DNA from: an uncultured Pelagibacteraceae bacterium | Lineage (GTDB): Bacteria > Pseudomonadota > Alphaproteobacteria > Pelagibacterales > Pelagibacteraceae | Direction of reading: 5' to 3' | Assembly (NCBI GenBank): GCA_902519635.1 | Contig: CABYKW010000001.1 | Location: forward strand, 12,563 to 76,562 | DNA length: 64,000 nt | Shown here: piece by piece, positions 39,128 to 48,165 of the stretch | Layout of the letters: every line of letters starts with the position of its first letter | Numbering within the stretch: position 1 is the first letter of the stretch | Notes under the pieces: generated by a model | What the model was told of the DNA's origin: nothing | Databases searched by the model: none | The model's input: only the letters and a program-made list of their open reading frames with translations | Program-made: the position numbers and the translations under genes

Positions 39128-40183
39128 ATGAAACAAAAAGATTTAATATTATATTCTGGTTTAATTATCTTAGGTTTAGCTGCACCTTTTTTATTCTCTG
39201 CTTTTAAAGTTCAGCTTACATACCTTTGTGTCTTAATCGTTCTGGCGATGACTTGGAATTTACAAGGCGGAGAAATGGGCTACAATAGTTTTGGAAATAT
39301 TCTTTTCTATGGTCTTGGAATGTACCTAACTGCATCAGTTCAAGTAGGCATGTTTTTTCCATTAGCAGAATGGACGGAAAGCGGTGGAGAAAAAACATTC
39401 GTGCATACTACGGCACAATATTTTCAAGGAATAGGTGTTGGTTTATTAGTTGCAGCCATTATACCTACCATTGTTGCAGGCGCTATAGGTTATGCTATTT
39501 TAGGTTTAAGAGGTCATTACTTTGCGATTTGTACTTTAGGTTTAGGAATTGCAGCAGGTGAAATCGCTGGAGGGATAGAAATTATTGGAGCAGGTCAAGG
39601 CTTCACTACACCACCTTTTCCAGCAGAAATAGTTGATCCTGAAGCAAGAGGACAATTTTTTTACTTCTTAAGTTTTTTAGTATTAGTTCTAGCATTTGTT
39701 TTTGTGAAATATATTTACGTCTCTAGATTTAGATTAATTTTAAATGCGATAAGAGATAACGAGGACAAAGCAGAAGCTATGGGCATTCAAACAATGAAAT
39801 ATAAAATTGTTGGTTGGATGGTATCAGCGTTTTTCTGTGGTCTAGCTGGTGGAATTATGGGTGGATTAATTGGATATATAGATTCAACGGATGTTGCATT
39901 TGATGGAAGAGAGATGGGAGTGTTTATGGTCTTAATGGCAATACTTGGTGGAAAAGGAACTTTGTGGGGACCAATTATTGGCGCAACTTTATTCCATTTC
40001 TTTAAAGAAGGTCTTTGGACTTTTATATTGGGTTGGCAATATGTTGCGCTAGGAGTTTTAATCGTTGTGATCGTGGTTTATTTCCCGGAAGGATTAATGG
40101 GTTGGTTAAGAGAAAAATACCCTGAAAGATTTGGTGAAGTTATTGATGAAAAAGATCGTAAAGCACAGGTGGAATTAAAATGA
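39128..40183 (+). CDS. livM: LIV-type ABC transporter permease (LivM-like)
   Basis: Second permease of the transporter, 351 residues and about ten helices. Family features are the early AMTWNLQGGEMGYNSFGN, the loop LNAIRDNEDKAEAMGIQTMKYKI near residue 200 that couples to the ATPase, and the C-terminal PEGLMGWLREK. It overlaps livG by four bases. Its gene is separated from livH only by the glycosidase-like gene. Confidence 0.92.
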   Translation: MKQKDLILYSGLIILGLAAPFLFSAFKVQLTYLCVLIVLAMTWNLQGGEMGYNSFGNILFYGLGMYLTASVQVGMFFPLAEWTESGGEKTFVHTTAQYFQGIGVGLLVAAIIPTIVAGAIGYAILGLRGHYFAICTLGLGIAAGEIAGGIEIIGAGQGFTTPPFPAEIVDPEARGQFFYFLSFLVLVLAFVFVKYIYVSRFRLILNAIRDNEDKAEAMGIQTMKYKIVGWMVSAFFCGLAGGIMGGLIGYIDSTDVAFDGREMGVFMVLMAILGGKGTLWGPIIGATLFHFFKEGLWTFILGWQYVALGVLIVVIVVYFPEGLMGWLREKYPERFGEVIDEKDRKAQVELK

Positions 40184-40914
40184 GTATTCTAGAAGTAAAA
40201 AGTGTAAGTAAATCTTTTGGAGGAGTGAAAGCCAACGTAGATATTTCTGTTTCAGTAGAACAAGGATCAATTGTTGGTTTAATTGGACCTAATGGTTCAG
40301 GCAAAACTACTTTATTTAATTCTATTGTAGGAACACATCCAATAGATAAAGGATCTATTGTTTTTGATAACACAGAGGTTTCAGAAATGCCTGTTCCTGC
40401 AGTAGCTAAACTGGGATTATTAAGAACATTTCAGCAAACAAGAATTTATTCTAAACTTAATTGCGTAGAAAATATGTTAATTAGCCATAAGGCTAGTGAC
40501 TCGGGATTTATATTTGCAAAAATACCTACAGAGCTTACTGAAAAAGCAGAAAATATTTTAAATTTTGTAGGACTTTATCAAAAGAGAAATTTAAGAGCAG
40601 GCGACCTATCATTTGGACAACAAAAATTATTAGAATTAGCGATGGCTTTAATGAACGAGCCAAAAATGCTTTTATTAGATGAGCCAACTGCTGGAATTAA
40701 TCCAACTTTAATAAACGGAATTATTGATAGATTGATTAAAGTTAATAAAGATTATGGAATAACTTTATTAGTTATTGAACATAACATGAGAGTGATTATG
40801 AGTTTAGCTCAAAAAATTTTCTGTTTAGCACATGGAAAAATGTTAGCTGAAGGTTCACCTGATCAAATTAAAAATGATAAGCGAGTAGTTGATGCTTATT
40901 TAGGAGCTCAGTAA
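40180..40914 (+). CDS. livG: LIV-type ABC transporter ATP-binding protein (LivG-like)
   Basis: ATPase of 244 residues. The Walker A motif GPNGSGKTT is near residue 37, the ABC signature appears as LSFGQQKLLELA near residue 145, the Walker B is MLLLDEPTAG near residue 163, and the switch His is in VIEHNM. The FQQTRIYSKLNCVENM stretch is typical of LivG. Its stop overlaps the livF start by one base. Confidence 0.94.
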   Translation: MSILEVKSVSKSFGGVKANVDISVSVEQGSIVGLIGPNGSGKTTLFNSIVGTHPIDKGSIVFDNTEVSEMPVPAVAKLGLLRTFQQTRIYSKLNCVENMLISHKASDSGFIFAKIPTELTEKAENILNFVGLYQKRNLRAGDLSFGQQKLLELAMALMNEPKMLLLDEPTAGINPTLINGIIDRLIKVNKDYGITLLVIEHNMRVIMSLAQKIFCLAHGKMLAEGSPDQIKNDKRVVDAYLGAQ

Positions 40915-41699
40915 TGGCCAATCAATATGATGTTTTAGGTAAAGCGCCCGGTTTAGAAGAGCTTAATAAATTATCTCCAAACAATGTTCACCTAACTATT
41001 AGAGGTCTAAACGCTGGTTATGGAAAAATGGAGATACTTCACAATTTTGATTTAACAGTTAGTAAGGCACAGTCGTTGTGTTTAATAGGACCTAACGGTG
41101 CAGGAAAATCTACAATACTTCATTCTATTTACGGTTTCACAAATATTTTTGATGGAAAAATTGAATTAGAAGGGAATGAAATTACAAAATTAACTCCAGC
41201 ACAAAAATTAAGCAAAGTAGGTATTGCTTATATCTTGCAAGACAACTCAGTGTTTCCAGATATGACAGTGGAAGAAAATCTTTTAATGGGTGGGTACATT
41301 AAAGATAAACAGGATGAAGCTTATGAAGAAGCGGAGAGAATTTTTAAAAAATATGAAAGATTAAGAAATAGAAGAAATCAACCTGCAAAAGTTTTATCAG
41401 GCGGTGAGAGAAGATTATTAGAAATCTCTAGAGCATTAGTTATGAAACCTTCAGTTTTATTAGTGGATGAACCTTCTATTGGTTTAGAACCTAAATATAT
41501 AAGCATGGTTTTCGAAATTTTAGAAGATCTTCAAAAAAATGAAAAGAAAACAATAATCTTAGTAGAGCAGAATGCAAAAAAAGGTTTAGAGTTTGCTGAT
41601 ATCGGGTATGTTTTAGTTTCAGGCCAAACTGCAATAGCTGGAAAAGGTGATGATCTTTTAAAAAATCCAGACGTAGGAAGACTATTCCTCGGTGGATGA
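40914..41699 (+). CDS. livF: LIV-type ABC transporter ATP-binding protein (LivF-like)
   Basis: Second ATPase, 261 residues. Walker A is GPNGAGKST near residue 63, the signature LSGGERRLLEISRAL is near residue 161, and the Walker B LLVDEPSIGL follows. An N-terminal extension of about 25 residues (KAPGLEELNKLSPNN) precedes the ATPase domain. That extension is unusual for LivF and might bind a partner. It overlaps azlC by four bases. Confidence 0.93.
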   Translation: MANQYDVLGKAPGLEELNKLSPNNVHLTIRGLNAGYGKMEILHNFDLTVSKAQSLCLIGPNGAGKSTILHSIYGFTNIFDGKIELEGNEITKLTPAQKLSKVGIAYILQDNSVFPDMTVEENLLMGGYIKDKQDEAYEEAERIFKKYERLRNRRNQPAKVLSGGERRLLEISRALVMKPSVLLVDEPSIGLEPKYISMVFEILEDLQKNEKKTIILVEQNAKKGLEFADIGYVLVSGQTAIAGKGDDLLKNPDVGRLFLGG

Positions 41700-42400
41700 T
41701 AAATTCTAATGTTTTTTTCCAAGGTTTAAAATCTCTTAAAGGTTCTAAAAGTCCCGCTATCCCATTAGCAGCATGTTTTATTGCGTTAGGCGCATTATTA
41801 AAAGATGCTGGTTTTAATTTACAACAAAGTGCTGCCTCAAGTTTATTTACTTATGCATTACCTGGTCAATTGGTAATGGCGGAGTCATTACTCGTTGGTG
41901 CCTCAATAGTGAATATATTTATAGCGGTATGGTTAGTAAATTTTAGACTTTATCCAATGACAGTTTCTTTATTTCCATTACTAGAACATAAAACCCAACC
42001 AAAATGGAAATATTATTTATCATGTCATTTCTTAGCAGTGACATCTTGGTTGATTGCTAAAGACAGTTACAAAAAAATAGATAAAAAACACAGAATAGAT
42101 TTTTGGATTGGAATAGGTATTGGAACTTGGTCAACTGCAATTTTAATGACGGTACTAGGTTATCTTTCGGCTGATTATTTAAATAAAGATATGCTAATTG
42201 GTCTAGCAATTGTTAATCCAGTTTATTTCTTTTGTATGATGATTGGTGCAATGAAAAACTTGAGCATATCTATTGCAGTTATTGGAGGAACAATTTTGGG
42301 CCCTCTAATTTATTTAGCTTCAACAGAGTGGGCTTTATTGTTTGCAGGCTTAATTGGTGGAACAGTCGCTTTTTTATTTGGAGAAAAAAATGGCAAGTAG
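41696..42400 (+). CDS. azlC: AzlC-family branched-chain amino acid exporter subunit
   Basis: The 234-residue membrane protein belongs to the AzlC/YgaZ family, which with AzlD forms a two-part amino-acid exporter. The family motif GALLKDAGFNLQQSAASSLFTYALPGQL is near residue 32. Its gene overlaps livF upstream and azlD downstream by a few bases. An exporter inside an importer operon may relieve excess intracellular product. Confidence 0.88.
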   Translation: MINSNVFFQGLKSLKGSKSPAIPLAACFIALGALLKDAGFNLQQSAASSLFTYALPGQLVMAESLLVGASIVNIFIAVWLVNFRLYPMTVSLFPLLEHKTQPKWKYYLSCHFLAVTSWLIAKDSYKKIDKKHRIDFWIGIGIGTWSTAILMTVLGYLSADYLNKDMLIGLAIVNPVYFFCMMIGAMKNLSISIAVIGGTILGPLIYLASTEWALLFAGLIGGTVAFLFGEKNGK

Positions 42401-42716
42401 TCAAATAATAATTCTAGCAATTATAGCCACTTCGCTAGCAACATTTATTTCTCGTTTTATGGGAGCTCTAACTTCAGAAAAAGTAAGTGTAAAATCTAAG
42501 ATATTTCAGTGGTTTAATTGTGTTGCCTATTCAACTTTAGCAGCATTATTAGGTAGAATGATTATATTTCCCGCAGGAGTACTTGCCGAGTCATATCTTT
42601 TTATAAGAGTAGCGGTATTAGTAATCTGCATCATTATCTTTATTGTAACTAAAAAAAATCTAGTAGTTCCAACAATAGTTTCTGCTATACTTTTATCTGT
42701 TTTAACAAGTGTATGA
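42390..42716 (+). CDS. azlD: AzlD-family branched-chain amino acid exporter subunit
   Basis: Small partner (108 residues, about four helices) of AzlC. I chose the ATG at 42390, inside the azlC end (11-base overlap); an upstream start at 42354 would add a charged, non-family segment. The core TFISRFMGALTSE near residue 18 resembles AzlD. It overlaps csiD by four bases. Confidence 0.84.
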   Translation: MASSQIIILAIIATSLATFISRFMGALTSEKVSVKSKIFQWFNCVAYSTLAALLGRMIIFPAGVLAESYLFIRVAVLVICIIIFIVTKKNLVVPTIVSAILLSVLTSV

Positions 42717-43609
42717 GTTTAGAAATTAAAGATCATAGTAAGTCCAAAAGAGTAAAAGTTATAGGACTAAAAGAAAGTAGCTTGGATAAGCTTATTTTTC
42801 CTTTTAAAAAACATACTATAACTTCATTAGAGTACAAACCTTTTTCAAGATTTACTCTAGCTAAAAGTTTAGATGAGGTTTTTGAAGGCAAACTTAGCAA
42901 ATCTTTAGTTAAGATAGTAAATGATAGAGAATCTGGCACAGCTATAATTGAGCCTGAAATTAATAATAAAAAATTTGATAAAGATTTCTTAGTTAAACTT
43001 TCAACTGGTCTAGCTTATCTAGTTGGCAACCCAAATTTTGATTCAATGACTGGCAAATATTATGCTAGGTTTTATGTTAAACACCAAGACAGTAGTGATT
43101 CTTATTTAAGAAAAGCTTACAATAATTTAGATCTACATACTGATGGCACTTATGTAAAAGAAAAAACAGACTGGTTAATCATGACCAAAATGGAAGAACA
43201 GGGAGTTTCCGGGGGTGAAAGTGTTATTCTACATTTAGATGACTGGGAACATTTAAACGAATTAAGCAGCAATCCTGTAGGACAACAAAATTTCACATGG
43301 GGATCACCAAAAAGTAAAAATATAGATTATAAAGTTGAACATCCTGTATTTAAAAAAGACAAGAACAACAAACCTATAATCTCTTATATAGATCAATTCC
43401 CAGAGCCAAAAAATATGGATCAAGGCTTGTTTTTACAAAGACTTTCAGATTGTCTCGAAGAAAGCAAAAATAAAATCGAATTTCCTTTACCAGTTGGTTC
43501 AACTATATTTTCTAATAATTATTTTTGGCTTCATGGAAGAAAGCCATTTAAAGAAAACACCAATTTGAGCAGGGAATTGTTAAGAATAAGAGGAACTTTC
43601 TTTAATTAA
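42713..43609 (+). CDS. csiD: Glutarate 2-hydroxylase (CsiD/GlaH family)
   Basis: Fe(II)/2-oxoglutarate dioxygenase that converts glutarate to L-2-hydroxyglutarate in lysine/glutarate breakdown. The 298-residue protein matches CsiD in length and in motifs: YYARFYVKHQDSSDSYLRKAY, LDLHTDGTYV with iron ligands His142 and Asp144, VEHPVF, IDQFPEPKNMDQGLFL, and FWLHGR with His274. It is the last gene of the LIV-azlCD operon. The L-2-hydroxyglutarate oxidase that normally follows is not seen nearby. Confidence 0.9.
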   Translation: MSLEIKDHSKSKRVKVIGLKESSLDKLIFPFKKHTITSLEYKPFSRFTLAKSLDEVFEGKLSKSLVKIVNDRESGTAIIEPEINNKKFDKDFLVKLSTGLAYLVGNPNFDSMTGKYYARFYVKHQDSSDSYLRKAYNNLDLHTDGTYVKEKTDWLIMTKMEEQGVSGGESVILHLDDWEHLNELSSNPVGQQNFTWGSPKSKNIDYKVEHPVFKKDKNNKPIISYIDQFPEPKNMDQGLFLQRLSDCLEESKNKIEFPLPVGSTIFSNNYFWLHGRKPFKENTNLSRELLRIRGTFFN

Positions 43610-43615
43610 GAATAG

Positions 43616-43644
43616 TTGACTCTAACCTAGAGTTCATTTTTAAT
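43616..43644 (+). promoter_or_regulatory. Promoter of the TTT transporter operon
   Basis: TTGACT (43616-43621) and TTTAAT (43639-43644), 17 bases apart, each match the sigma-70 consensus at five of six positions. The predicted start near 43651 is the first base of the (TTAA)4 tract, so the mRNA would begin with that element. Confidence 0.6.
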
Positions 43645-43650
43645 AAGATT

Positions 43651-43668
43651 TTAATTAATTAATTAACA
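43651..43668 (+). repeat. (TTAA)4CA leader element, copy 2
   Basis: TTAATTAATTAATTAACA, identical to 35889-35906, directly before the AGGAGAG ribosome-binding site of the TTT binding protein. A shorter TTAATTAAC recurs just after the end of that gene (44660-44668), before the next start. Confidence 0.6.
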
Positions 43669-43678
43669 GGAGAGAAAA

Positions 43679-44659
43679 ATGTTTAATAATTTGAAAAAAT
43701 TAATTAGCTTAATTTTTGCTACTGTTCTTTTAACTTCAATCTCATCAACTAGTTTTGCAATCGATAAGTTACATTTCATTATCGGTGGTGGAGCTGGCGG
43801 TGGTTGGGATGGAACCGCTAGAGGAACTGGAGAAGCTTTAACTAAAGCTGGTTTTTTAAAAAGTGCTTCATTTGAAAATATGTCAGGTGGTGGTGGAGGA
43901 AAAGCTCTATCTTACATAATTAATTCGAAGCCAGAAGGAACTATATTAGTTCAATCAACACCTTTAGTATTAAGATCAATCACTAGACACAAAGGATACG
44001 TTAAAGGTTCTGGTGTATTATCTTACAAAGATGTTAAACCAATTGCTGGTGTAATTGGTGACTACGGTGCAATCGCAGTTGCTAAAAATTCACCATATAA
44101 AAACTTTAAAGATGTAGTGGATGCTTACAAAGCAAATCCTAAGTCAATTAAAATGGCTGGTGGATCTGTAAGAGGAAGCATGGACCATTTAATTGGTGCA
44201 CTTGCATTTCAAGAAGCTGGTGCAAATCCTAACAATGTAGTTTACGTGCCTTACGATGCTGGAGGTAAAGCATTAGCTGGACTTTTATCAGGCGAAACTC
44301 AAATTCTTTCAACTGGCTTGGGAGAAGTAATGGGTGCTAGAGACCAAGTAAGAATTATTGGTATTACAGCTCCTAACAGAGTAGGCGATGCTCCTGAAGT
44401 TCCAACTTTAAAAGAACAAGGATACGATGTTCAGTTTGTTAACTGGAGAGGTTTCTTTGCTCCTAAGAGCATGTCAAGTGGAGATGTTAAGAAGATTGCT
44501 AAAATGTTAGGCGATGTTCAAAAGACACCAGAGTGGGAAACAGTCAGAAAAAGAAATGCTTGGGTAAATATTTACAATCCAGGTAAAAAATTTGACAGTT
44601 TCTTAAAAACTCAAACAAAAGAAATGACGAAGTTAATGAAAAAACTAGGTGTTATCTAG
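43679..44659 (+). CDS. tctC: Tripartite tricarboxylate (TTT) transporter substrate-binding protein
   Basis: Periplasmic binding protein of the TctC/Bug family. The 326-residue protein has a signal peptide ending near residue 27 and the family start FIIGGGAGGGWDGTARG. The ligand loop GGGGGKALSYI and AGGSVRGSMDHLIGA follow. It is separated from tctB by 23 bases that contain a TTAATTAAC and an AGGAAG. The ligand may be a di- or tricarboxylate; csiD just upstream makes glutarate a reasonable candidate, but this is inference. Confidence 0.92.
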   Translation: MFNNLKKLISLIFATVLLTSISSTSFAIDKLHFIIGGGAGGGWDGTARGTGEALTKAGFLKSASFENMSGGGGGKALSYIINSKPEGTILVQSTPLVLRSITRHKGYVKGSGVLSYKDVKPIAGVIGDYGAIAVAKNSPYKNFKDVVDAYKANPKSIKMAGGSVRGSMDHLIGALAFQEAGANPNNVVYVPYDAGGKALAGLLSGETQILSTGLGEVMGARDQVRIIGITAPNRVGDAPEVPTLKEQGYDVQFVNWRGFFAPKSMSSGDVKKIAKMLGDVQKTPEWETVRKRNAWVNIYNPGKKFDSFLKTQTKEMTKLMKKLGVI

Positions 44660-44682
44660 TTAATTAACCTTTAGGAAGAGCA

Positions 44683-45153
44683 GTGAAAATAAATTCAGTT
44701 AAAATTATTTCGCTGCTCTTCTTCGTTTTATCAGCATTCTATTTATATACTGCTCATCAAATACAAGTTTTTGCCTTCGATGAAGGCGCCCCTTTTAATG
44801 CTAAAACCTTTCCAATTTATTTAGGTTATGCAGGAATGTTTTTTTCTGGTTTAAAGATTGTTTTACCTGATAAAAAACCAATAGAGGTAGATCCAACATA
44901 TTTAGAATTTAAAAAAACAATCTTATTAGTACTCACCATGATTGTTTACGGAGCAACTATACTTAAAGTTGGATTCTTTTTATCAACTTCACTTTTTTTA
45001 GTCCTTTCATATTATTTTTTGGGAGAGAGAAGATGGAAATATATTTTAATTTTTTCTTTTCCTTTTGTTGCAATTTTTATGTATCTCCTACACGGAGTTT
45101 TAGCGGTTTATCTTAGAGATCCATTATTAAAATATATAGGAATTATGGGATGA
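44683..45153 (+). CDS. tctB: TTT transporter small membrane subunit
   Basis: The 156-residue protein has four predicted helices and fits TctB in size and position, although TctB sequences are poorly conserved. The start is a GTG at 44683, preceded by AGGAAG. DEGAPFNAKTFPIYLGYAGM near residue 30 resembles the first periplasmic loop of the family. It overlaps tctA by four bases. Confidence 0.87.
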   Translation: MKINSVKIISLLFFVLSAFYLYTAHQIQVFAFDEGAPFNAKTFPIYLGYAGMFFSGLKIVLPDKKPIEVDPTYLEFKKTILLVLTMIVYGATILKVGFFLSTSLFLVLSYYFLGERRWKYILIFSFPFVAIFMYLLHGVLAVYLRDPLLKYIGIMG

Positions 45154-46652
45154 TCGAAGGAATACTTATTGGATTAAAAACTGCTTTATCTTTTCAAAAC
45201 CTAATGATGGTGATGATAGGATGTTTTGCTGGAACTATTATTGGAATGCTTCCTGGTTTAGGCCCAATGACGGCAATCGCTTTAATGATACCAATCACTT
45301 ATGGCTTTGACCCGGCAACAGGTTTGATTTTAATGGCTGGAGTATATTATGGAGCTGTATTTGGTGGATCAACTTCTTCTATTCTAATAAATGCACCTGG
45401 TGTTCCTGGAACTGTCGCAACATCTTTTGATGGTTATCCAATGGCCCAACAAGGTAAGGCTGGCAAAGCTTTGGCTATAGCTGCTTACAGCTCTTTTGCG
45501 GGAGGAACGATCTCAGCAATATTTTTGTTATTTGCTGCACCAAGTTTATCAAAAGTAAGTTTATCATTTAGATCACCAGATTATTTTGGTTTAATGATAT
45601 TAGGTTTAACAGCTGTTGCTGCTTTTTCTTCAAAAGGAAATTTTTTAAAAGCTATGATGATGTGTGTTCTAGGTTTAATGTTGGCATCAGTTGGTCAAGA
45701 TACTTTATCTGATATTCCAAGGTTTACTTTTAATACGATGAATTTGTCAGACGGTATTAGTTTCGTATTGGTAGTAATGGCAACATTTGCTATGAGTGAA
45801 GCTTTAACTATCATTATAAAAGGAAATGATCCTGCTAAAGCAGCAAAGCAAATTTCACTAACTGACTTGGGATCCATTAAAGTAAACAAAGAAGAAACAA
45901 AACAGATGGCTGCAACTATCCCACGTTCTTCTATATTAGGATTTATTATTGGAGTTTTGCCTGGAGCTGGAGCTACGATTGCGTCTTTCTTAGCTTATGG
46001 AATGGAAAGAAATTTTGTTAAAAGTGAAGAAAAAGAAAAATTTGGTAAAGGAAGTGTGCAAGGATTATCTGCTCCAGAAACTGCAAATAATGCAGCATGT
46101 TCAGGATCTTTTGTACCATTGCTCACATTAGGTATTCCTGGAAGCGGAACTACAGCAGTTATGCTTGGTGCTTTATTAGGTTTTGGTATTCAGCCAGGGC
46201 CTAGATTATATGAAACTAATCCAGAAATATTTTGGTCTGTTATCATGTCTATGTATATAGGAATGGTTGTTCTTTTGATACTCAATCTTCCGCTTATTCC
46301 CTACATAGCAAGAATACTTGCTGTACCAAGAACATTCTTAATACCAATGATTTTATTTTTTTCGGTTACAGGAATTTATTTAATGTCATTTAATAATTTT
46401 GATATTTTTTTAATGATTGGAATTGCTGTTGTAGCAACTATTTTAAGACTTTATGATTTTCCAATGCCACCATTAATATTAGCATTTGTTCTTGGAGGAT
46501 TGATGGAAGAAAATCTTAGAAGATCGCTTTTGATAAGTGATGGATCATGGTCTTTTCTTTGGGGTAGACCTTTAACAATTTGTATAATGTTTGTAATTTT
46601 TGGAATTTTAGGATGGCAAGTCTATAATAGTTTTTTCAAAAAAAAATTATAA
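45150..46652 (+). CDS. tctA: TTT transporter large membrane subunit
   Basis: Main permease of the TTT system, 500 residues with about 12 helices. Family motifs are clear: GMLPGLGPMTAIALMIP near residue 31, GSTSSILINAPGVPGTVATSFDGYPMA near residue 73, LPGAGATIASFLAYG near residue 270 and GIPGSGTTAVMLGAL near residue 330. Import is driven by an ion gradient in known members. It converges with the DoxX gene, overlapping by six bases. Confidence 0.95.
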   Translation: MIEGILIGLKTALSFQNLMMVMIGCFAGTIIGMLPGLGPMTAIALMIPITYGFDPATGLILMAGVYYGAVFGGSTSSILINAPGVPGTVATSFDGYPMAQQGKAGKALAIAAYSSFAGGTISAIFLLFAAPSLSKVSLSFRSPDYFGLMILGLTAVAAFSSKGNFLKAMMMCVLGLMLASVGQDTLSDIPRFTFNTMNLSDGISFVLVVMATFAMSEALTIIIKGNDPAKAAKQISLTDLGSIKVNKEETKQMAATIPRSSILGFIIGVLPGAGATIASFLAYGMERNFVKSEEKEKFGKGSVQGLSAPETANNAACSGSFVPLLTLGIPGSGTTAVMLGALLGFGIQPGPRLYETNPEIFWSVIMSMYIGMVVLLILNLPLIPYIARILAVPRTFLIPMILFFSVTGIYLMSFNNFDIFLMIGIAVVATILRLYDFPMPPLILAFVLGGLMEENLRRSLLISDGSWSFLWGRPLTICIMFVIFGILGWQVYNSFFKKKL

Positions 46653-47033
46653 CCTAACGTATTTCTTTTTTTTGTCTACCGCCCATTCCTTAGGACCATT
46701 AACTGCTATAAATAAAAATCCTCCTGCTAAGCCAAAGTTTTTTAGTAAAGCAATTGTTTGCATTTGATTTGCAAAATCCAAGTGAAAGAGTAGAGCTGTT
46801 GCTATACAAAAAGCTGCTAATACTATTGCTGATATTTGAGTACGATAACCTATAATTATAAAGATAGGTAAAAGAATTTCTAGAACGATTGCCGGCCACA
46901 ATAAAAATCCAGGTATTCCAAACCCTTCCATCCAAGTTACAGTATTATCATAATTAAAAATTTTATTATAACCAGATAATAAAAAAACCAACGAAATAAA
47001 CACTCTTCCTACAAGGTCAAAAATATTAGCCAT
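46647..47033 (-). CDS. DoxX-family membrane protein
   Basis: The 128-residue protein has four predicted helices and the DoxX start GRVFISLVFLLSGYNKIF, typical of the DoxX/YphA group, whose members include thiosulfate:quinone oxidoreductase subunits and proteins of unknown role. Residues such as GFGIPGFLLWPAIVLEI and the C-terminal KNFGLAGGFLFI match the family. Function is not assignable. Overlap of six bases with tctA is at the 3' ends. Confidence 0.83.
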   Translation of the reverse strand: MANIFDLVGRVFISLVFLLSGYNKIFNYDNTVTWMEGFGIPGFLLWPAIVLEILLPIFIIIGYRTQISAIVLAAFCIATALLFHLDFANQMQTIALLKNFGLAGGFLFIAVNGPKEWAVDKKKKYVRL

Positions 47034-47083
47034 AAGACATATAATCTCATAGACAAACTAGAGTCAAAGCAAGATAGATTAAA

Positions 47084-48160
47084 TTAGGTTTTTTTTTCTA
47101 TAATTCTTAATATTAGAGGGACTATAAATAGTATCATTAACAGTCTTATAATATGGTGGAAAGATACGAATTCAGGATCAAGATTGAAAAAAATTGCTAT
47201 AACAGCTACTTCATAAATACCACCTGGGCAGTAAGACAAAAGAAGTGTAAAGAAATTTTTATCAATGATTAAGCTCGCTGCAAAAGCAGCTAGCAAACCT
47301 AAGACAACTAGTAAAAATGTTGCAACAAAACTATGTAAAGCGTTACGAGCTATCTCGCTAAAAGTTTTGTTAGCAAATCGACATCCAACTGATGCTCCAA
47401 GAATAAGCAAACAATAATCAATTATGTTTGGCGGAAGCTGATAAGAAGCAATTTCTGAAATTTGTAAAAATCCACTTGCAAATAAAGTGCCAGACAACAA
47501 AGCGGCTGGAATTCTAAATTTATCAAAAATTATAATTAAAATAATTGAAGATATTATGAGTAAGATTAAATGAAGAACATTTTGATCTTTAATTATTTCT
47601 TCAACGATTTTGGTATTTTCAGTGTCATAGAAACTATTTACGAAAAATGGAAAAATAGTAATAATTATTATTAATCTAATTAAATGAGAAGTTGCTACCT
47701 GGCTTAAGTCAGATTTTTCATCTTCAGCTAAAATCATTAAAGGTCCTAAGGCGCCAGGTGCAGCAGAAAAAATTGAAGTTTTCTGCCCATACTTTGAGAA
47801 TATTTGAAGATATTTTGAAACTATTAATACGCTTACAACAATATAAACTAGCATTATTAGAGAAGTAAAAGCCCATTGATGCATTTGAGAAAATAAACTT
47901 TTATCAATGTAATTACCGATATAAAGACCTAACAAAATTAATATTGAAGAAAGGACTAATTTAGGCATTTTTGTTTTTAAACCCATTAATGAAGCAAGAG
48001 ATGTAATGAGCATTGGGCCTAAAAACCAAGCCAAAGGTACATTGAAGAATTCTGCAACTATTGCACTTGGAACAGAAATAATAATAACCAAAGCAAATTC
48101 TTTAGAGAATATTGCTTTAAAATTTTCTTTATTAAAGGGTATAGCTTGGTTATTCTGCAT
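47084..48160 (-). CDS. AbrB-family membrane protein
   Basis: A 358-residue protein with about ten helices in two repeats, each with the AbrB pattern (VPLAWFLGPMLITSL near residue 45 and IPAALLSGTLFASGFLQI in the second half), once misnamed ammonia monooxygenase. The middle has APGALGPLMILAE, also typical. Function is unknown; some relatives are thought to be regulators or transporters. Its start is five bases from the divergent proC-like gene, so their 5' signals must lie inside each other's coding region. Confidence 0.82.
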   Translation of the reverse strand: MQNNQAIPFNKENFKAIFSKEFALVIIISVPSAIVAEFFNVPLAWFLGPMLITSLASLMGLKTKMPKLVLSSILILLGLYIGNYIDKSLFSQMHQWAFTSLIMLVYIVVSVLIVSKYLQIFSKYGQKTSIFSAAPGALGPLMILAEDEKSDLSQVATSHLIRLIIIITIFPFFVNSFYDTENTKIVEEIIKDQNVLHLILLIISSIILIIIFDKFRIPAALLSGTLFASGFLQISEIASYQLPPNIIDYCLLILGASVGCRFANKTFSEIARNALHSFVATFLLVVLGLLAAFAASLIIDKNFFTLLLSYCPGGIYEVAVIAIFFNLDPEFVSFHHIIRLLMILFIVPLILRIIEKKT

Positions 48161-48165
48161 AATTC

